A DNA stretch of 42,981 nt from a virus (IMGVR_UViG_3300027782_000149:1-42981), one strand, 5' to 3'. Counted from the first letter of the stretch, positions 16,452 through 24,152 are shown. Made by a program: numbers and translations. Notes: generated from the letters alone by a model not told the origin.

Positions 16452-16589
16452 TTAGAATAAATCCGTTAGATTGATATGAAGGTTCCAGCCCAACATTAGT
16501 GACCAAAACATAGCCCATTCGTATTCTGTATTTTTATAGCATCGATTGGCCATATAGGCCGCCAGTATAGTTAGTAGGAAGGTGATCAT
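16452..16589 (-). CDS. Tiny hydrophobic protein (45 residues)
   Basis: ATG 16589 opens MITFLLTILAAYMANRCYKN, a short membrane-like helix, followed by an aromatic-rich stretch (EWAMFWSLMLGWN). The stop lies one base before the glycosyltransferase ATG, and the start 13 bases after the methyltransferase stop, so it fills the gap exactly. The ribosome binding site is weak. Function unknown; it could be a membrane anchor or an inserted small gene. Confidence 0.5.
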   Translation of the reverse strand: MITFLLTILAAYMANRCYKNTEYEWAMFWSLMLGWNLHINLTDLF

Positions 16590-16602
16590 TACTGTTATTT
16601 AA

Positions 16603-17385
16603 TTATAGTTCTAGTATGGCAAAAAATTCATTTGTCCCAAACTGTGTTTCAAATATGGCCAGCACTTTCCAAGGTTGCAACCCCAGTGCATACAACGTTT
16701 GTACGCTATGGGCAAAGCTGTTAGGAGTAAATTGCCAGGCGTGTGTGTCCACATACTGATCTTTGAGCTTGTCCGCTTGTGCCATAAGATCTTTAACTTT
16801 AGCGATCCATTCAGGCGTTATGTCTTGCTCGTAGGGATACGGACCATTGTCGTTTTGCCAATGTTGGAATGGATTATTGTGTGCTCTGTACAATTCCGTT
16901 TGTAGGAACTTTGCATACCGATTGCGCCGTATACCATCCCAATGTGCGCCAATCATTTCAGTGACAATACTAGGTGCTTGAAAATGATCAAAGCAATAAC
17001 GTTTATCGGGCACCGCCAAGAAGAACTTAGTTTCCTGACCGACGGCTACCGCGGCCATTTCCTTAAGATGATTGACAATGTCTGGTTGGTGTTCAATGTT
17101 GTGACTGCTAAAAATACAATCAAATTTCAAATCTGTAGTAAAGGTGGGACGAGCCTCGGGAGCAATTATAATGTCGATCTGGTCCGGGATCAACGATTCA
17201 TCAATCTGACCGTATTTGTGTGCGTTGGCACGAATGTCTTCTATAGAAGAAATATCTGCATAGGTTACATTATAGTCAGGGCGACGAAACTGTGGCTTGG
17301 CGTAAGGACCAACTTCCAATAGTTTTGCACTAGTTGGAATAGTGTTGGCAAATTGTTCTCTGGATATTGGGGCTAGAAAGTTCAT
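16603..17385 (-). CDS. SAM-dependent methyltransferase-like protein
   Basis: This 260-residue protein carries a class I methyltransferase signature: KLLEVGPYAKP (motif I), YADIS (acidic end of beta 2) and the FDCIFSSHNIEHQPD pattern typical of small-molecule or sugar methyltransferases, followed by HLKEMAAV. It lies among glycosyltransferases, so a sugar or glycan substrate is most likely. ATG 17385 overlaps the upstream stop (ATGA). Confidence 0.85.
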   Translation of the reverse strand: MNFLAPISREQFANTIPTSAKLLEVGPYAKPQFRRPDYNVTYADISSIEDIRANAHKYGQIDESLIPDQIDIIIAPEARPTFTTDLKFDCIFSSHNIEHQPDIVNHLKEMAAVAVGQETKFFLAVPDKRYCFDHFQAPSIVTEMIGAHWDGIRRNRYAKFLQTELYRAHNNPFQHWQNDNGPYPYEQDITPEWIAKVKDLMAQADKLKDQYVDTHAWQFTPNSFAHSVQTLYALGLQPWKVLAIFETQFGTNEFFAILEL

Positions 17386-18143
17386 AATTTATATGCTGAT
17401 TCGGGGTAAGGGTAATGATAGTGAAAACCTGTGTATTGTTTGCCCGGGCTATTAGATATTTCATAATAGTTGGGCCGGCCAGAACCTATCCAGGCCTCGT
17501 GGTCAAATTTAAACTGTGCATTGTCATAGGTGTAGCCTGTGAACTCACTAATTGGACCAGGCAAGGGCAACTTAGGATCGGGTAGTTGTCGTAGTTGTTT
17601 AATGTAATCACCACGTGCCCACCAAAAGTTTCCGCTGTAATGTGGCCAGTGATTACCTTCGGGACTAGTGGTATAATTAACACCTGACGTGTCGTAACCT
17701 TGTTCGAGCATTTCAACGTTGGCACGCCAGTTATCTATGTTCCAATATTCTAGGAACCGTCGCCAGTCTTTGCTGGGACCAGTGTTTCTACTTACGCCTT
17801 TAAGATGAAAATAGAATACTGCACAATCGGGGTCTTTGGTAACTTGTTCTTGTAAAAAAGTCAGTGTAGGATATTCACATTGGTCAACGGTATCACTGAC
17901 TGTTACAAATCTAACGTTGGTACAATCTTGCAATAACTTTATACTGTCAATGAAGTTGACAATGTTTCCATTTACGCAAACAAACACAACTTCGGCTGAC
18001 TCAAGCAATCGACTGTTGCGTAATCGATATATCTGCTCATTGGCAATAACGGTGGCACTCGGCAAGTCTGCCCAATGCATAAACAGTTTAATCCGCAACG
18101 GCTGCTCCGTTTGGGCCAATGTTTCCGTGAAGTCCCAGTACAT
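17382..18143 (-). CDS. Glycosyltransferase-like protein
   Basis: This 253-residue protein contains YFHLKGVSR, DWRRFLEYW and HYSGNFWWARGDYI, a set of motifs seen in a family of bacterial and phage glycan-related proteins near glycosyltransferases. An N-terminal beta strand (RIKLFMHW) supports ATG 18143 with a GGAAAAAG ribosome binding site, at the cost of a 56-base overlap with the upstream gene. ATG 18080 (MHWADLPS), 7 bases past that gene's stop, is the alternative. The precise sugar chemistry cannot be read from the sequence. Confidence 0.75.
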   Translation of the reverse strand: MYWDFTETLAQTEQPLRIKLFMHWADLPSATVIANEQIYRLRNSRLLESAEVVFVCVNGNIVNFIDSIKLLQDCTNVRFVTVSDTVDQCEYPTLTFLQEQVTKDPDCAVFYFHLKGVSRNTGPSKDWRRFLEYWNIDNWRANVEMLEQGYDTSGVNYTTSPEGNHWPHYSGNFWWARGDYIKQLRQLPDPKLPLPGPISEFTGYTYDNAQFKFDHEAWIGSGRPNYYEISNSPGKQYTGFHYHYPYPESAYKL

Positions 18144-18810
18144 CTTTTTCCAGTACCTTTGCTGGGTCCAAGAACTTATACAGTACGTGCTCGATGTCTA
18201 CATAGCCGCCTGCGGCCAGTCTTTGATACATATACTCAAGACCTTGATTGTACACTGTAATAACTTCAGGTGTCAATTTGCTGGGCCAACTCCATAGCCT
18301 GCTCATATACTGACGTTCAACTCCAGTTGCCGCAAATGGGAACTGACTTGAGCGACTCTTGCCAACAACAATCATATTTTCATTGGCATAGGCATCATAG
18401 AAACCAATGTCAAACTTATCATTGAGCAAGTACCTGCCACTCAATTTAAAGATACGCTGGACATCGTGAAGTAGTGTAGTTTCTACGTAGAGTTTCTTTA
18501 GTGCGTTTTGAAAGCACATTACTTCTGTGACATTCTTTACCACGTCCCAGTTGTCTGTGCTGTGATATAAACCAGTTACCGACGGATCGTCTGAGAATGT
18601 AATTAGGTTATCCGCCAGACCGGCAATGGCCTCTGACTGTTCTGTGGTTAGCGGTATTGCACCCATTTCCAGTACAATAATTTTAGCATCTGGAACGCTG
18701 TTCCTAACACCAGAAATAGTGGCCAAAGTTTGACCAAGTCGTTCTTCGTTAGAGTAGACACCAAACTTTGTATTAACTGCGCTGGTGATTAGAAATGCAT
18801 AGCGACTCAT
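18088..18810 (-). CDS. Probable nucleotide-sugar-binding/glycosyltransferase-like protein
   Basis: This 240-residue protein has an N-terminal Rossmann-like pattern (YAFLITSAVNTKFG..., KIIVLEMGAIPL) and a central IFKLSGRYLLNDKFD typical of GT-A-like phage proteins, where an SGRY motif precedes the acceptor region. No DXD motif is obvious. It is adjacent to other glycosyl- and methyltransferase genes and overlaps the 51-residue gene upstream by 4 bases. Confidence 0.7.
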   Translation of the reverse strand: MSRYAFLITSAVNTKFGVYSNEERLGQTLATISGVRNSVPDAKIIVLEMGAIPLTTEQSEAIAGLADNLITFSDDPSVTGLYHSTDNWDVVKNVTEVMCFQNALKKLYVETTLLHDVQRIFKLSGRYLLNDKFDIGFYDAYANENMIVVGKSRSSQFPFAATGVERQYMSRLWSWPSKLTPEVITVYNQGLEYMYQRLAAGGYVDIEHVLYKFLDPAKVLEKDVLGLHGNIGPNGAAVAD

Positions 18811-18962
18811 TCTGCAGTTTTGCTTTCGCTTTCGAGATGGCTTTTGATAACTCGTAATGCTTTGCGACTAGTGTCGTATACGTATTCTTTAGTCTCTTCT
18901 TCAGTGGTGACTACTAAAATAAAGCCATTTGCCGCTTTGCGGATTTCAATTGATTCAAACAT
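18807..18962 (-). CDS. Small unknown protein, first gene of the glycan operon
   Basis: This 51-residue protein starts at ATG 18962 with AAGGAAT upstream; the longer open frame to 18992 has no ribosome binding site. The sequence MFESIEIRKAANGFILVV is a compact beta-hairpin-like start with a charged C-terminal helix. A sigma-70 promoter ends 34 bases upstream. Function unknown. Confidence 0.7.
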   Translation of the reverse strand: MFESIEIRKAANGFILVVTTEEETKEYVYDTSRKALRVIKSHLESESKTAE

Positions 18963-18995
18963 TGCAATTCCTTGGAATAAAGTTATAACCAATAC

Positions 18996-19024
18996 AGTAT
19001 AACGCTATTCGACTACTTTGTCAA
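18996..19024 (-). promoter_or_regulatory. Sigma-70 promoter for the glycan operon
   Basis: TTGACA at 19024-19019, 17-base spacer, TATACT at 19001-18996. The -35 box lies inside the 3' end of the desaturase gene. Confidence 0.85.
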
Positions 19025-19829
19025 CCTTCTTTGATATCAATTTAATCAAATAGTATGTGGGATCAAGCTCAAACCAATGACGATGTCCGTAATTGGGATT
19101 TTTTGCATCTCCGTGATGATTGTTGTGCCAAGCTTCGCCCAAAATTAACGGAAACAACCAAACAACATTTTTCGAATCGTTGTCAGACGAGTAATTGGTA
19201 TAACCATATTGTTGACTGTGATTCAAGCTGGTTTGTAAAGCAAAGCTGTGCAGGGTAATAAATGCAGGCAATGCCATAGTATACAACCATAGATCCACGC
19301 TGATCAGTGCCACCACTAAGTGACTAATCCAAAGTATCTTTTGGTAGTGGTTGTGTACAAACAAACAATCAGGATCTCGCAATAGATCTACACAACTCTT
19401 GGGACTCAGATCGCCGTTGCGTAGCTTGAACATCCAAAGAATATAGCTGTGCCAGAATCCATCTTTGGGACTGTGTGGGTCGCCGGGTTTGTCTGTAAAC
19501 CTATGATGATATCCTCTGTGCGTTACACACCAAAAGATTGGACCACCTTGGCCAGCAATGGCAGCAAACCATAACATTAATCGTTTAAGCCAAGGATGCA
19601 CTTCGTAACCTCTGTGGCTGAGTAATCTATGATAACAAGCACTGATGCCCAGCATCATAATACAAACATAACCTACAATGGATGCTATCCACCACCAGCT
19701 GGGTGCAGAGCCCGACAGTATGTTAACTATGGCCCAGATAGCAAATATCTGCATAGGAATAATACTGCCCCAAAGATTTGGCTGCTCTTTGATGTTGGTT
19801 AAAATTAGTTTGATGTTCGTCTTTTCCAT
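19005..19829 (-). CDS. Membrane fatty acid desaturase (delta-9 acyl desaturase type)
   Basis: This 274-residue protein has the three histidine boxes that bind the di-iron centre: HRLLSH at 67-72, HRGYHH at 104-109 and HNNHH at 235-239. Hydrophobic membrane segments lie at about 21-40, 46-64, 83-100 and 165-195. The family inserts a double bond into acyl chains using oxygen and an electron donor at the membrane. In a phage it would be an auxiliary metabolic gene that remodels host lipids, for example keeping membranes fluid during infection or supplying lipid-linked precursors. Length and box spacing are normal, so it is probably active. It overlaps the upstream gene by 25 bases. Confidence 0.93.
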   Translation of the reverse strand: MEKTNIKLILTNIKEQPNLWGSIIPMQIFAIWAIVNILSGSAPSWWWIASIVGYVCIMMLGISACYHRLLSHRGYEVHPWLKRLMLWFAAIAGQGGPIFWCVTHRGYHHRFTDKPGDPHSPKDGFWHSYILWMFKLRNGDLSPKSCVDLLRDPDCLFVHNHYQKILWISHLVVALISVDLWLYTMALPAFITLHSFALQTSLNHSQQYGYTNYSSDNDSKNVVWLFPLILGEAWHNNHHGDAKNPNYGHRHWFELDPTYYLIKLISKKVDKVVE

Positions 19830-20362
19830 TGTTCAAGTACTCCAGGGTTACCGTGATAGATTATGTTTTGCCAGCAGGACTCGTCGCATTCATTGGGACA
19901 AGTTAAGTATTTGTAGTCAGTGGTACTAAACTCTAAATCGTAACCTGTTCGAAATTGTCTAGCAACCCAACGTTCCCAATTATTTGTTTCTCTACTGATA
20001 AAGTATAGTTGGTGATTGGTATTTGTATTTAACCACTCAACTTGACTGACTGCAGAACAGCCAAAGCTAGGACTCATTGTACTGGGTGCGCTGGACTTAC
20101 GTGCATTGTATACTTTCCACAATCGATTCAAGATCCTATAAGCGTCCGTGGGCCAACAATCTCTACTGGCAATACTGCTACACATCTCAGCATCGTTGTT
20201 ATCATCAAAGTGAATGGTCAATGCTACAGCAAATGTAAAGCTGTCTCGGCCGTAATTCTTCCACAGTCGGTGATCTGTATCGTTGTGCTGTTGTTCGCGC
20301 AAATGGTCAAATAGTTGATCCATTTCCGGATTGGTGCCCGGTGCCCAAGTTACTGTACGCAT
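19805..20362 (-). CDS. Unknown protein with conserved-looking C-terminal core
   Basis: This 185-residue protein has blocks DCWPTDAYRILNRLWK, QLYFISRETNNW and YKYLTCPNECDESCWQ, which look strongly constrained. The Cys-rich end could bind metal. The overall size and alternating strand/helix pattern are compatible with a GNAT-like acyltransferase fold, but I cannot confirm an acetyl-CoA loop. It is overlapped on both sides by the desaturase and the PP-loop C-terminal gene, so it is translated from the same message. Confidence 0.7.
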   Translation of the reverse strand: MRTVTWAPGTNPEMDQLFDHLREQQHNDTDHRLWKNYGRDSFTFAVALTIHFDDNNDAEMCSSIASRDCWPTDAYRILNRLWKVYNARKSSAPSTMSPSFGCSAVSQVEWLNTNTNHQLYFISRETNNWERWVARQFRTGYDLEFSTTDYKYLTCPNECDESCWQNIIYHGNPGVLEQWKRRTSN

Positions 20363-20844
20363 TCTTTTAAAAAGTCAAAATAATCAACTACCCAATCACC
20401 GTTGTATTCTTGTCCTACAATCTTTTCTATTAGATCAAAACTTTCGTTACTGAAAATATCCCGCTGTTCGATATTTTCATATCCGTGGTACTTGGGACGC
20501 TCTTCTAGGTTAAAGCCGCTGTGTCTATTGTAAACAATCCACTTGCTACTAAAACTGCTGGTCTTACCCGGTATTCGATTGTTGGCCAAGTCCCACATTC
20601 TAGAATCTTTGAGGAACTCATAGTACATTTCTTTGGTGTAACGATTAAAGTGCGGAGTGCCACAAATATTGTTTAACTTAAAATGATTGGCCAAGCCGTA
20701 TTCGTATTCGTGGATCATAATGTTCCAGCGATTTGTTTCCGGATCTAATCTAATATACGGTTCACCATCACCACACAACACAGTACCATTGAGTTGACTG
20801 ATTGCATAGGCTGTGGCAGCATATTGAAATTTACTACAGTTCAT
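20350..20844 (-). CDS. C-terminal half of a split PP-loop (asparagine synthetase-like) ATPase
   Basis: This 164-residue frame starts at ATG 20844, overlapping the TGA of the N-terminal half (ATGA). The segment SKFQYAATAYAISQLNG followed by CGDGEPYIRL is what normally follows the catalytic ATP-pyrophosphatase domain in one-piece phage PP-loop proteins, so the two frames look like one ancestral protein. Whether this is a functional two-subunit enzyme, a programmed frameshift or a recent mutation cannot be settled here. Confidence 0.75.
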   Translation of the reverse strand: MNCSKFQYAATAYAISQLNGTVLCGDGEPYIRLDPETNRWNIMIHEYEYGLANHFKLNNICGTPHFNRYTKEMYYEFLKDSRMWDLANNRIPGKTSSFSSKWIVYNRHSGFNLEERPKYHGYENIEQRDIFSNESFDLIEKIVGQEYNGDWVVDYFDFLKECVQ

Positions 20845-21227
20845 TGCCAAGCAATGCGATACATCTGTCCACTGTTTACAAAGTCATCAAAGTTTAAATC
20901 AAACACCATTGGTTCAATGTTGTGTTGCTCGCAGTACTTGAACGCATAGGCTACATCGTGTGCGTTGTAATCAGGCAATAGCTTGATAATTACGGGTGTA
21001 ATTGGAATATCCAAATGATTAAACAATGCCAGGGTATATTCACTGTCAACACCGCCGCTGTACATTAGGTGTAATTCACCTTGTCTGCTATCTGCAACCA
21101 TCTCTGCTGCCTGCTTACTGGCTTCAAAATAATTGGTTGTTTCGGTGCTGGTAGTAGTATCTATGTCCACGGAAAACGTATTGCCCGATCCACAAGGACG
21201 TAGATAATTGTTGTGTACTAGATTCAT
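20841..21227 (-). CDS. N-terminal half of a split PP-loop ATP-pyrophosphatase
   Basis: This 128-residue protein carries the P-loop-like SGGVDS motif (in LHLMYSGGVDSEYTLALF), the signature of N-type ATP pyrophosphatases (asparagine synthetase, QueC, ThiI and relatives), which adenylate a carboxylate or carbonyl. It ends GQMYRIAWQ, where homologous proteins continue, and its stop overlaps the start of the C-terminal half. The start at 21227 overlaps the methyltransferase-like gene upstream by 4 bases. The substrate is unknown; the neighbouring methyl- and glycosyltransferases suggest a small-molecule or surface-glycan modification. Confidence 0.85.
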   Translation of the reverse strand: MNLVHNNYLRPCGSGNTFSVDIDTTTSTETTNYFEASKQAAEMVADSRQGELHLMYSGGVDSEYTLALFNHLDIPITPVIIKLLPDYNAHDVAYAFKYCEQHNIEPMVFDLNFDDFVNSGQMYRIAWQ

Positions 21228-21772
21228 TTTGCTCCAATCTTCATATATCTTGTATAACTATTCGTTGGATATACAAACTCTCGACTTTCCAAAAAACAAG
21301 TCAGTCTCAGAGGATATGCGTCATCAAACTCTTTAATACTATTGTATGGTTGCACACAATCTCTATGGCCGCCGGTTCTACCTTGTAATAGTAACCAACT
21401 GAATTTAGGTATGCGTTCAAACCATTCTGTGCCTTGAATATTATCTGTGCTGGTATTAATGACTAGGTTCTTGCCCACAGGATGGTCAAAGGTATTTGCA
21501 TCTTGCTCAATGATTACCAGTTTGCCCTGGCAGTCTAGTCCATTGCATATTATACGTGCCTGTGCTTGGTATTCACTGTCTGTGTCCACCAAGTAGATTT
21601 TATCAAAGTTTAATACCCCAGTGGCATAAAGTAGAAAAGCCATTGTACCGTTCCAAGAACCCAGCACAATGACATTGTCTATTTTTGCTATTTTTAATTT
21701 TTTTATTTCCTCACAGAGCCATAACTTACTTTCGATGGGGCCGTGAGCAAAACTATCATTGTCTATGTTCAT
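21224..21772 (-). CDS. Rossmann-fold methyltransferase-like protein
   Basis: This 182-residue protein has VIVLGSWNGTMAFLLY (motif I position), then KIYLVDTDSEYQAQA, the acidic end of strand 2, consistent with a class I methyltransferase core. The C-terminal part is non-canonical. ATG 21772 lies only 9 bases after the tRNA-Thr CCA end, with no ribosome binding site, so its mRNA 5' end may be made by tRNA 3' processing. It is first in the run leading to the PP-loop protein and desaturase. Confidence 0.75.
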   Translation of the reverse strand: MNIDNDSFAHGPIESKLWLCEEIKKLKIAKIDNVIVLGSWNGTMAFLLYATGVLNFDKIYLVDTDSEYQAQARIICNGLDCQGKLVIIEQDANTFDHPVGKNLVINTSTDNIQGTEWFERIPKFSWLLLQGRTGGHRDCVQPYNSIKEFDDAYPLRLTCFLESREFVYPTNSYTRYMKIGAK

Positions 21773-21781
21773 AAAAATTAT

Positions 21782-21856
21782 TGGTGCCGACTATCGGATT
21801 CGAACTGATGACCTATCGCTTACAAGGCGATTGCACTACCACTGTGCTAAGTCGGC
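21782..21856 (-). tRNA. tRNA-Thr (anticodon UGU)
   Basis: Acceptor GCCGACT/AGTCGGC, anticodon loop CTTGTAA, T-arm with TTCGAAT, encoded CCA end. It is the last of three phage tRNAs. Confidence 0.93.
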
Positions 21857-21898
21857 GTATGTGTGTATTTACACGACTGGTCAGCGTGTAAAATTATT

Positions 21899-21983
21899 TG
21901 GTGCTCCGACCCGGAATCGAACCGGGAAGCCGTTAAGCGGCAGATTTTAAGTCTGCTATGTTTACCTATTTCATCATCGGAGC
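21899..21983 (-). tRNA. tRNA-Leu (anticodon UAA)
   Basis: Class II tRNA with long variable arm. Acceptor GCTCCGA/TCGGAGC, anticodon loop CTTAAAA (UAA), T-loop TTCGATT, encoded CCA. Confidence 0.94.
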
Positions 21984-22019
21984 ATTTATTATTTTGTATT
22001 CATTGACTATCATTGTATT

Positions 22020-22096
22020 TGGTGCGTCGAACAGGACTTGAACCTGTGACCCAGCGATTATGAGTCGCTTGCTCTAACCAACTGAGCTATCAACGC
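22020..22096 (-). tRNA. tRNA with anticodon CAU (elongator Met or Ile2)
   Basis: Acceptor GCGTTGA/TCGACGC, D-loop AGTTGGTT, anticodon loop CTCATAA, encoded CCA. The first pair is G-C, so it is not an initiator tRNA. CAU may be read as Met, or as AUA-Ile if lysidine-modified. Confidence 0.92.
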
Positions 22097-22105
22097 AATG
22101 TATGT

Positions 22106-22134
22106 ATTATATACGAAATTTAGCTAGCTGTCAA
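22106..22134 (-). promoter_or_regulatory. Consensus sigma-70 promoter for the tRNA cluster
   Basis: TTGACA at 22134-22129, 17-base spacer, TATAAT at 22111-22106, ending 9 bases before the first tRNA. The -35 overlaps the stop codon of the 515-residue gene. Confidence 0.9.
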
Positions 22135-23678
22135 TAGACAATCATAAAACCTGGCAAATTATTTCCAGGTATATGACTAGGTGCGTGGTACTGGAATTTG
22201 AATGCCAATTCCTTAAACGGTTTAGTTGCAACAACCAACCCACCAGCATCAGTGATGTCCAATCGTCCCAAGTGTGCTTCACTTTGATTAACAATGTTGG
22301 TCATCATCTTGGAGTACTCTCCAGCCGTTGGGCCTTTGGTCACATAGTTCAATGTGCCAACGCCAAGACTGTAAGTAATAATGTCTGCGGCAGCCTTAAA
22401 CGGATCTGACTTAAAGCTAGGGTACCCTGCTACTTTTTCTCGTTCCGAATTGTCTGAAGAGATAGCATCATCGGAACCAAGATATAACTTACCATCAGCT
22501 GGCATTCCAACAAATTTTAGATTGGCCTTGGGCGTGGGCTTAGATGTCTTGGACCAGTTTGCTGTAAACACAGCCAGAGCGTGTTCTAAGAAGTGTTTGT
22601 ATTGTGCCTTGGTGCCTTCTTTCCAAGGCCAGACCTGCATACGTTGATGTAGTTGATCCCAGCTGTTAAATTCGCCAAACTTCTCCACAGCTTCTTTATA
22701 CTCAGGAACACCAACCAATGCAGCCGCCCTGATGATCTTATCAACGTTTTTTCCACCTGCACTTGGATGATATCCTTTGAACAACCTGAATAGTTGTTCT
22801 TGGCTGTCATCACCTTCAATGCTCTTTTCGTAGTTGTCCATTAAGTCACTGATACTGCGGAAACTGGTGCCACTGCCTGTTAGACTTTTAACACTGTATT
22901 TGTTTTGTCCAACTATAACGTCTACTAATGGAAAGTTACCTTCTTTGGGAAACTCAATTAGTTCCGTGCCACTGGCAAACATTAACGGAGCCAGGATTTC
23001 ACCAAAGTCTACGCTTAGTTGATTACGTGCTCTGTCGCTTAGATGTTGATTAATTTCTGGGGGTAGTGTTCCGCGACCTCCACTGGCTGCAATGTCTAGT
23101 AGACCTAGTAGAATACTGGTAAGCTCGGGGCGTGTTTTCGTTCGTTCTAATACAGCCTGTTTAGTTGCTTGTACCAGATTGCTTTTAGTATACTGTTGTC
23201 CTGCAAGACCCAGGGTTACAGGAGTGAATTCTTTGATACTTACAGCGACACCACCCTCTTTGCCTTGCCCAGAACTAGCCACAACCAATGTGTAGATAAT
23301 AGTGGTCACACGTTGTTGAACTTCAGGATCAACCTGGTGTGCTTTGCCAGCTGGAATTTGCTCAATTGCTTGAGCACTGGTTTGGAAACTTAGAATGTTG
23401 CTACGATACTTACTGCTGATGGCAGACTGTTCTGGCTCAGCAGGCAACGAATCCAAGCCTAGCTGTTTAAAGTAGGACAGCATTGCCTGTTTTTCTGCAC
23501 CAAAGATACGTATATAAATCACCGGGCTAGCTGACTTCTTTTCTACCTGAAATTTGTAGTCAGGCATTGCCTGAAACAGTTTTTGAGCCAGAATGGCTGT
23601 TTCTGCCCTAGTAGCATATCTTGCATCTACAGCAAGTTCGTTAAGTGCAATTTCGTTTATTTTCATTGTGGCGATCAT
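22131..23678 (-). CDS. Large unknown protein, possible nuclease-like core
   Basis: This 515-residue protein has no recognised family. ATG 23678 is preceded by AAAGGA and by an ACTAAATA late box. Central region 235-275 (TELIEFPKEGNFPLVDVIVG..KYSVKSLTGSG) has the strand-turn-strand pattern D-x(n)-S-V-K seen in some PD-(D/E)XK nucleases, with D253 and K264 but Ser where Glu is usual. The N-terminus (MKINEIALNEL) resembles head-associated phage protein starts. It is flanked by both an early-type and a late-type promoter. A virion protein or a nuclease are both open. Confidence 0.75.
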   Translation of the reverse strand: MIATMKINEIALNELAVDARYATRAETAILAQKLFQAMPDYKFQVEKKSASPVIYIRIFGAEKQAMLSYFKQLGLDSLPAEPEQSAISSKYRSNILSFQTSAQAIEQIPAGKAHQVDPEVQQRVTTIIYTLVVASSGQGKEGGVAVSIKEFTPVTLGLAGQQYTKSNLVQATKQAVLERTKTRPELTSILLGLLDIAASGGRGTLPPEINQHLSDRARNQLSVDFGEILAPLMFASGTELIEFPKEGNFPLVDVIVGQNKYSVKSLTGSGTSFRSISDLMDNYEKSIEGDDSQEQLFRLFKGYHPSAGGKNVDKIIRAAALVGVPEYKEAVEKFGEFNSWDQLHQRMQVWPWKEGTKAQYKHFLEHALAVFTANWSKTSKPTPKANLKFVGMPADGKLYLGSDDAISSDNSEREKVAGYPSFKSDPFKAAADIITYSLGVGTLNYVTKGPTAGEYSKMMTNIVNQSEAHLGRLDITDAGGLVVATKPFKELAFKFQYHAPSHIPGNNLPGFMIVY

Positions 23679-23692
23679 TCAAGGTCCTTTTG

Positions 23693-23700
23693 TATTTAGT
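23693..23700 (-). promoter_or_regulatory. Late promoter box ACTAAATA for the 515-residue gene
   Basis: ACTAAATA on the minus strand, 14 bases before the ATG at 23678, with the AAAGGA ribosome binding site between. Confidence 0.5.
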
Positions 23701-23719
23701 TGGTAACTAGTATGAGTGT

Positions 23720-23748
23720 ATTATACCACAAATAGCGACTAACGCCAA
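23720..23748 (-). promoter_or_regulatory. Sigma-70-like promoter upstream of the 515-residue gene
   Basis: TTGGCG at 23748-23743, 17-base spacer, TATAAT at 23725-23720. Together with the downstream late box it gives this gene two promoter types. Confidence 0.75.
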
Positions 23749-23814
23749 CCAAATAATCAATTTAAGTTAGGTCTGTTAACAACTACAAGTCTTATATCAT
23801 ATATTGCGATGCAA

Positions 23815-23850
23815 CATAAATACTAGTAGAAACACTAATATGGTTTCTAC
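23815..23850 (+). promoter_or_regulatory. Late box CATAAATA followed by 8-bp 5' hairpin (plus strand)
   Basis: CATAAATA at 23815-23822, then a perfect inverted repeat GTAGAAAC (23826-23833) / GTTTCTAC (23843-23850). Transcription from the box would start within or just before the hairpin, placing a stem at the very 5' end of the mRNA for the small plus-strand genes. Confidence 0.6.
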
Positions 23851-23878
23851 TTATATAACACTACAAGGATAACACACA

Positions 23879-24031
23879 ATGTTAAAATATGTTGAACAAC
23901 TCTTACAAAGAGTTTTACACCAACCCACTGGCTTGGAAGCCTTTATTGCCAGTAAAAATCCACAGAATGCCGGTGACGTTGATCACTGGATGCGGGTTTA
24001 CCAACACAAAGGAGGCTTCTATGGTCTATAA
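23879..24031 (+). CDS. Small plus-strand protein (50 residues)
   Basis: ATG 23879 with AAGGATAAC upstream. The sequence opens MLKYVEQLLQRVLHQ and ends GGFYGL; an N-terminal amphipathic helix is likely. It overlaps the start of the next small gene. No family is recognised. It is one of three consecutive tiny genes that form a plus-strand island between two minus-strand blocks. Confidence 0.65.
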   Translation: MLKYVEQLLQRVLHQPTGLEAFIASKNPQNAGDVDHWMRVYQHKGGFYGL

Positions 24032-24152
24032 AATTAAATCATTATTTGCGGCATTTCTTGATCTTGCAGAAAGCTTCGGGCAAGCTAGAGCGGCCGCGCA
24101 TTTAGCCCGATGTGGAGAATGGCAACGTGCCAAGGAATTGTACCAAAAATGA
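24021..24152 (+). CDS. Small helical plus-strand protein (43 residues)
   Basis: ATG 24021 preceded by AAAGGAGG, the strongest ribosome binding site of the region. The sequence MVYKIKSLFAAFLDLAES..., with a Ala/Arg-rich ARAAAHLARCGEW second helix, reads as a two-helix protein. Small proteins of this look recur in marine phages; function unknown. Its stop overlaps the next start as ATGA. Confidence 0.7.
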   Translation: MVYKIKSLFAAFLDLAESFGQARAAAHLARCGEWQRAKELYQK

